From contig CAWCBH010000003.1 of NCBI GenBank assembly GCA_963793785.1, forward strand, positions 2,108,001 through 2,172,000: a stretch of DNA of 64,000 nucleotides. The letters run 5' to 3'. The notes under the pieces were generated by a model. That model was not told the origin of the DNA. It saw only the letters and a program-made list of their open reading frames with translations, and searched no databases. Shown here piece after piece: positions 61,945 to 64,000 of this stretch. The number at the start of each line of letters is the position of its first letter. Position 1 is the stretch's first letter. Source of the stretch: CAWCBH01 sp963793785. GTDB lineage: Bacteria; Actinomycetota; Thermoleophilia; Solirubrobacterales; 70-9. The position numbers and the translations under genes are program-made.

Positions 61945-62610
61945 TCAGGCCGGGAACCCCTCCTCGACGCTGTCCAAGACCCAGTCCGCCCCTGCCTCGC
62001 GCAGCTCCTGCGCCGGGTAGTTGCCGGTCGCGACCGCGACGATCCGGATCCCGGCGGTATGGGCGGCGGCGACGTCGCGCGTCGTGTCGCCGACCGCGAC
62101 GCACTCCGAGGGCTCGAGGGTGCCGCCGGAGACCATCTGCCCGCGTTCGATCGCCCGCCGGGTCAGCTCGGCGCGGTCGCTGGCGTCGGACCCGTAGCCG
62201 CCGAAGCTGAAGTAGCGGTTGAGGCCGGCGCGGGAGAGCTTCACGTGCGCCGCCGCCTCGACGTTGCCGGTGGTCAGCCCCAGCAGCAATCCATCGTCGA
62301 CGAGCCGCGGCAGCAGCCTCTCGATTCCTGCCATCACCCGGTAGCCGCCGGACTCCTCGACGGTGTCGGGCAGATGGGCGAGGTAGCGGCCCATCGCCTG
62401 CGCCAGCTCGCGCTTGCTCGGCTCGCGCTCGAGCAGGTGGCGCAGGGCGGCGAGCCCGACCTCGGGATCGGTCATCCCCGACTCGGTGACCTCGCGGATG
62501 TCGACCTCGGCCTCGTGCAGCTCTCTGAAGGCGCGGCGCCACGCCTCGCCACCGGCGCCGCCGGTCGTGATCAGCGTCCCGTCGATGTCGAAAAGAAAGG
62601 CTTCGATCAC
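61945..62610 (-). CDS. HAD-superfamily phosphatase (phosphoglycolate-phosphatase-like)
   Basis: From GTG 62610 the 221-residue protein has motif I FLFDIDGTLITTGG, motif II LLLGLTTGNVEAAAHV, motif III Lys in AAHVKLSRAG and motif IV CVAVGDTTRDVAAAHTAGI, plus a helical cap. It is a soluble phosphomonoesterase. Its start overlaps the pgi stop by four bases, so the two genes are co-translated. It is convergent with the membrane protein at 59595. Confidence 0.87.
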   Translation of the reverse strand: MIEAFLFDIDGTLITTGGAGGEAWRRAFRELHEAEVDIREVTESGMTDPEVGLAALRHLLEREPSKRELAQAMGRYLAHLPDTVEESGGYRVMAGIERLLPRLVDDGLLLGLTTGNVEAAAHVKLSRAGLNRYFSFGGYGSDASDRAELTRRAIERGQMVSGGTLEPSECVAVGDTTRDVAAAHTAGIRIVAVATGNYPAQELREAGADWVLDSVEEGFPA

Positions 62611-64000
62611 CGGCGGGCGGCCCGGTAGCGGCGGATCAGGGCGTTGGTCGAGCTGTCGTGGGCGACCTCGGCGTCGGGCTGCTCGAGCTCGGCGACGATC
62701 CGCTGCGCCAGCGCCTTGCCGAGCTCGACCCCCCATTGGTCGAAGGAGTCGATCCCCCAGATCGCCCCCTGGGTGAAGACGCTGTGCTCGTAGAGCGCGA
62801 CCAGGGCCCCCAGCGTCGCTGGGGTCAGCCGCTCGGCAAGGATCGTGTTGGTCGGCCGGTTGCCCTCGAAGGTGCGGTGCGCGACCAGCTCCTCGGCAGT
62901 GCCCTCCCCGCGCACCTCCTCGGGCGTCTTGCCGAAGGCCAGCGCCTCGGTCTGGGCGAAGACGTTGGCGGTCAGCATGTCGTGGTGGGCGCCGAGCGGG
63001 TTCAGCGAATGCAGAAAGGCGATGAAGTCACAGGGAACCAGCACCGTCCCCTGGTGGAGCAGCTGGTAGAAGGAGTGCTGGCCGTTGGTCCCCGGCTCGC
63101 CCCAGTGCACGGCGCCGGTCTGGCCGTCGACGGGGTCGCCGGCGATCGTTACCCGCTTGCCGTTGGACTCCATCGTCAGCTGTTGCAGATAGGCCGGGAA
63201 ACGGTGCAGGTACTGGTCATAAGGAAGGACGGCCTGGGTCTGGGCGCCGAAGAAGTCGCCGTACCAGACCGCCAGCAGCCCGAGCAGGACCGGCAGGTTG
63301 CGCTCCAGGGGCGCCTCGCGGAAGTGCTCGTCGATCGCGTGGAAGCCGGCCAGAAGCTCGGCAAAGCGATCGGGGCCGATCGCGAGCATCGTCGAGAGGC
63401 CGATCGCCGAGCTCATCGAGTAGCGCCCGCCGACCCACTCCCAGAAGCCGAACATGTTCTCGGTGTCGATGCCGAACGTGGCCACCTCGTCGGCGTTGGT
63501 GGAGACGGCGACGAAGTGGCTGGCGACCGCCGCTTCGTCGCCGCCGAGGCCGGCCAGCGCCCATGCGCGCGCTGAGCGGGCGTTGGTCATCGTCTCCAGG
63601 GTCGTGAAGGTCTTCGAGGAGACGACGAACAGCGTCTCGGCGGGGTCGAGGTCGCGGGTCGACTCGGCGAAGTCGGTGCCGTCGACGTTGGAGACGAACC
63701 GGAACGTCAGGTCGCGGCGGCTGTAGTGGCGCAGGGCCTCGTAGGCCATCACCGGTCCGAGACCGGATCCGCCGATGCCGATGTTGACGACGTTGCGGAT
63801 CGGCCGGCCGGAGTGTCCGATCCACTCGCCGCCGCGCACCCGCTCCGCGAACGAACCCATCCGGTCGAGCACCGCGTGCACCTCCTTGACGACGTCGACG
63901 CCGTCGAGCAACAGCGAGCGCTGGCGCGGCATCCTCAGCGCGACGTGCAGGACCGGGCGATTCTCTGAGACGTTGATCCTCTCCCCCGCGAACATCGCCT
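62607..64000 (-). CDS. pgi: Glucose-6-phosphate isomerase, 5' end outside the window
   Basis: At least 463 residues are present, starting within GERINVSENRPVLHVALRMP. Signatures are NVVNIGIGGSGLGPVMAYEA, FVVSSKTFTTLETMTNA, GGRYSMSSAIGLSTM, HWGEPGTNGQHSFYQLLHQG (with active-site Glu and His) and FDQWGVELGKALA with the catalytic Lys. It interconverts glucose-6-P and fructose-6-P. The GEWIGHSGRPIRNVV segment and length fit the long (about 550-residue) bacterial form. Confidence 0.95.
   Translation of the reverse strand, partial: AMFAGERINVSENRPVLHVALRMPRQRSLLLDGVDVVKEVHAVLDRMGSFAERVRGGEWIGHSGRPIRNVVNIGIGGSGLGPVMAYEALRHYSRRDLTFRFVSNVDGTDFAESTRDLDPAETLFVVSSKTFTTLETMTNARSARAWALAGLGGDEAAVASHFVAVSTNADEVATFGIDTENMFGFWEWVGGRYSMSSAIGLSTMLAIGPDRFAELLAGFHAIDEHFREAPLERNLPVLLGLLAVWYGDFFGAQTQAVLPYDQYLHRFPAYLQQLTMESNGKRVTIAGDPVDGQTGAVHWGEPGTNGQHSFYQLLHQGTVLVPCDFIAFLHSLNPLGAHHDMLTANVFAQTEALAFGKTPEEVRGEGTAEELVAHRTFEGNRPTNTILAERLTPATLGALVALYEHSVFTQGAIWGIDSFDQWGVELGKALAQRIVAELEQPDAEVAHDSSTNALIRRYRAARR

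Overview
The window is high-GC DNA with tightly packed genes on both strands. The organism is most likely an actinobacterium of the Thermoleophilia/Solirubrobacterales type. Pointers are repeated SnoaL/NTF2-like genes starting MSQENVE, several dihydrofolate-reductase-like (RibD C-terminal) paralogs, a DUF899 protein, MpsC/DUF2294 paralogs, and many G/C-ending codons. This is inference from gene content; no 16S rRNA gene or taxonomic marker other than pgi is present.

Layout. 0-10 kb is accessory: a tandem SnoaL array, a DMT transporter, a winged-helix regulator, a cluster of three MpsC-domain genes with small unknown proteins, gene fragments, and three RibD-C-like reductases. 10-16 kb carries a carbamoyltransferase with a GNAT-like partner, a CPA1 antiporter and an LtrA protein. 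16-22 kb holds two alpha/beta hydrolases, an NmrA-like protein and a LuxR/AAA regulator, all interrupted by frameshifts. 22-33 kb is redox and detoxification: RraA-like protein and epoxide hydrolase, a DHA2 exporter, a molybdopterin oxidoreductase with its flavin reductase, a thioredoxin-reductase-like protein with a DsbA-like protein, an HxlR regulator, an NDH-2/FSP1-like flavoprotein, an LLM oxidoreductase and a hemerythrin. 33.5-40.6 kb looks like two tandem islands marked by direct repeats of the 3' part of the tRNA-Ser(CGA) gene.

40.6-52 kb is more core-like: two tRNA-Ser genes, pncB, tadA, a subtilase, universal stress proteins, a metallo-beta-lactamase-fold hydrolase, a Lys/Ala-rich histone-like protein, and a 1445-residue zinc ribbon-kinase-ATPase-cyclase fusion. 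51-59.6 kb is a complete potassium-uptake locus with an unusual layout: sensor kinase, kdpE, a tiny membrane ORF, kdpF, kdpA, kdpC, kdpB, a separate KdpD N-terminal sensor, and a membrane-tethered Usp-like protein. KdpD is therefore split over two genes at opposite ends, and C precedes B. 59.6-64 kb has a large membrane protein, a HAD phosphatase and the 3' part of pgi.

Two general cautions. Many genes between about 14.7 and 21.9 kb, and a few elsewhere, contain single-base frameshifts. Several can be placed at short homopolymers, so base-calling errors are a real alternative to gene decay. Separately, the window is rich in genuine gene tails (SnoaL, DUF899, thioredoxin reductase, DsbA, hydrolase, tRNA), which points to repeated illegitimate or site-specific recombination.
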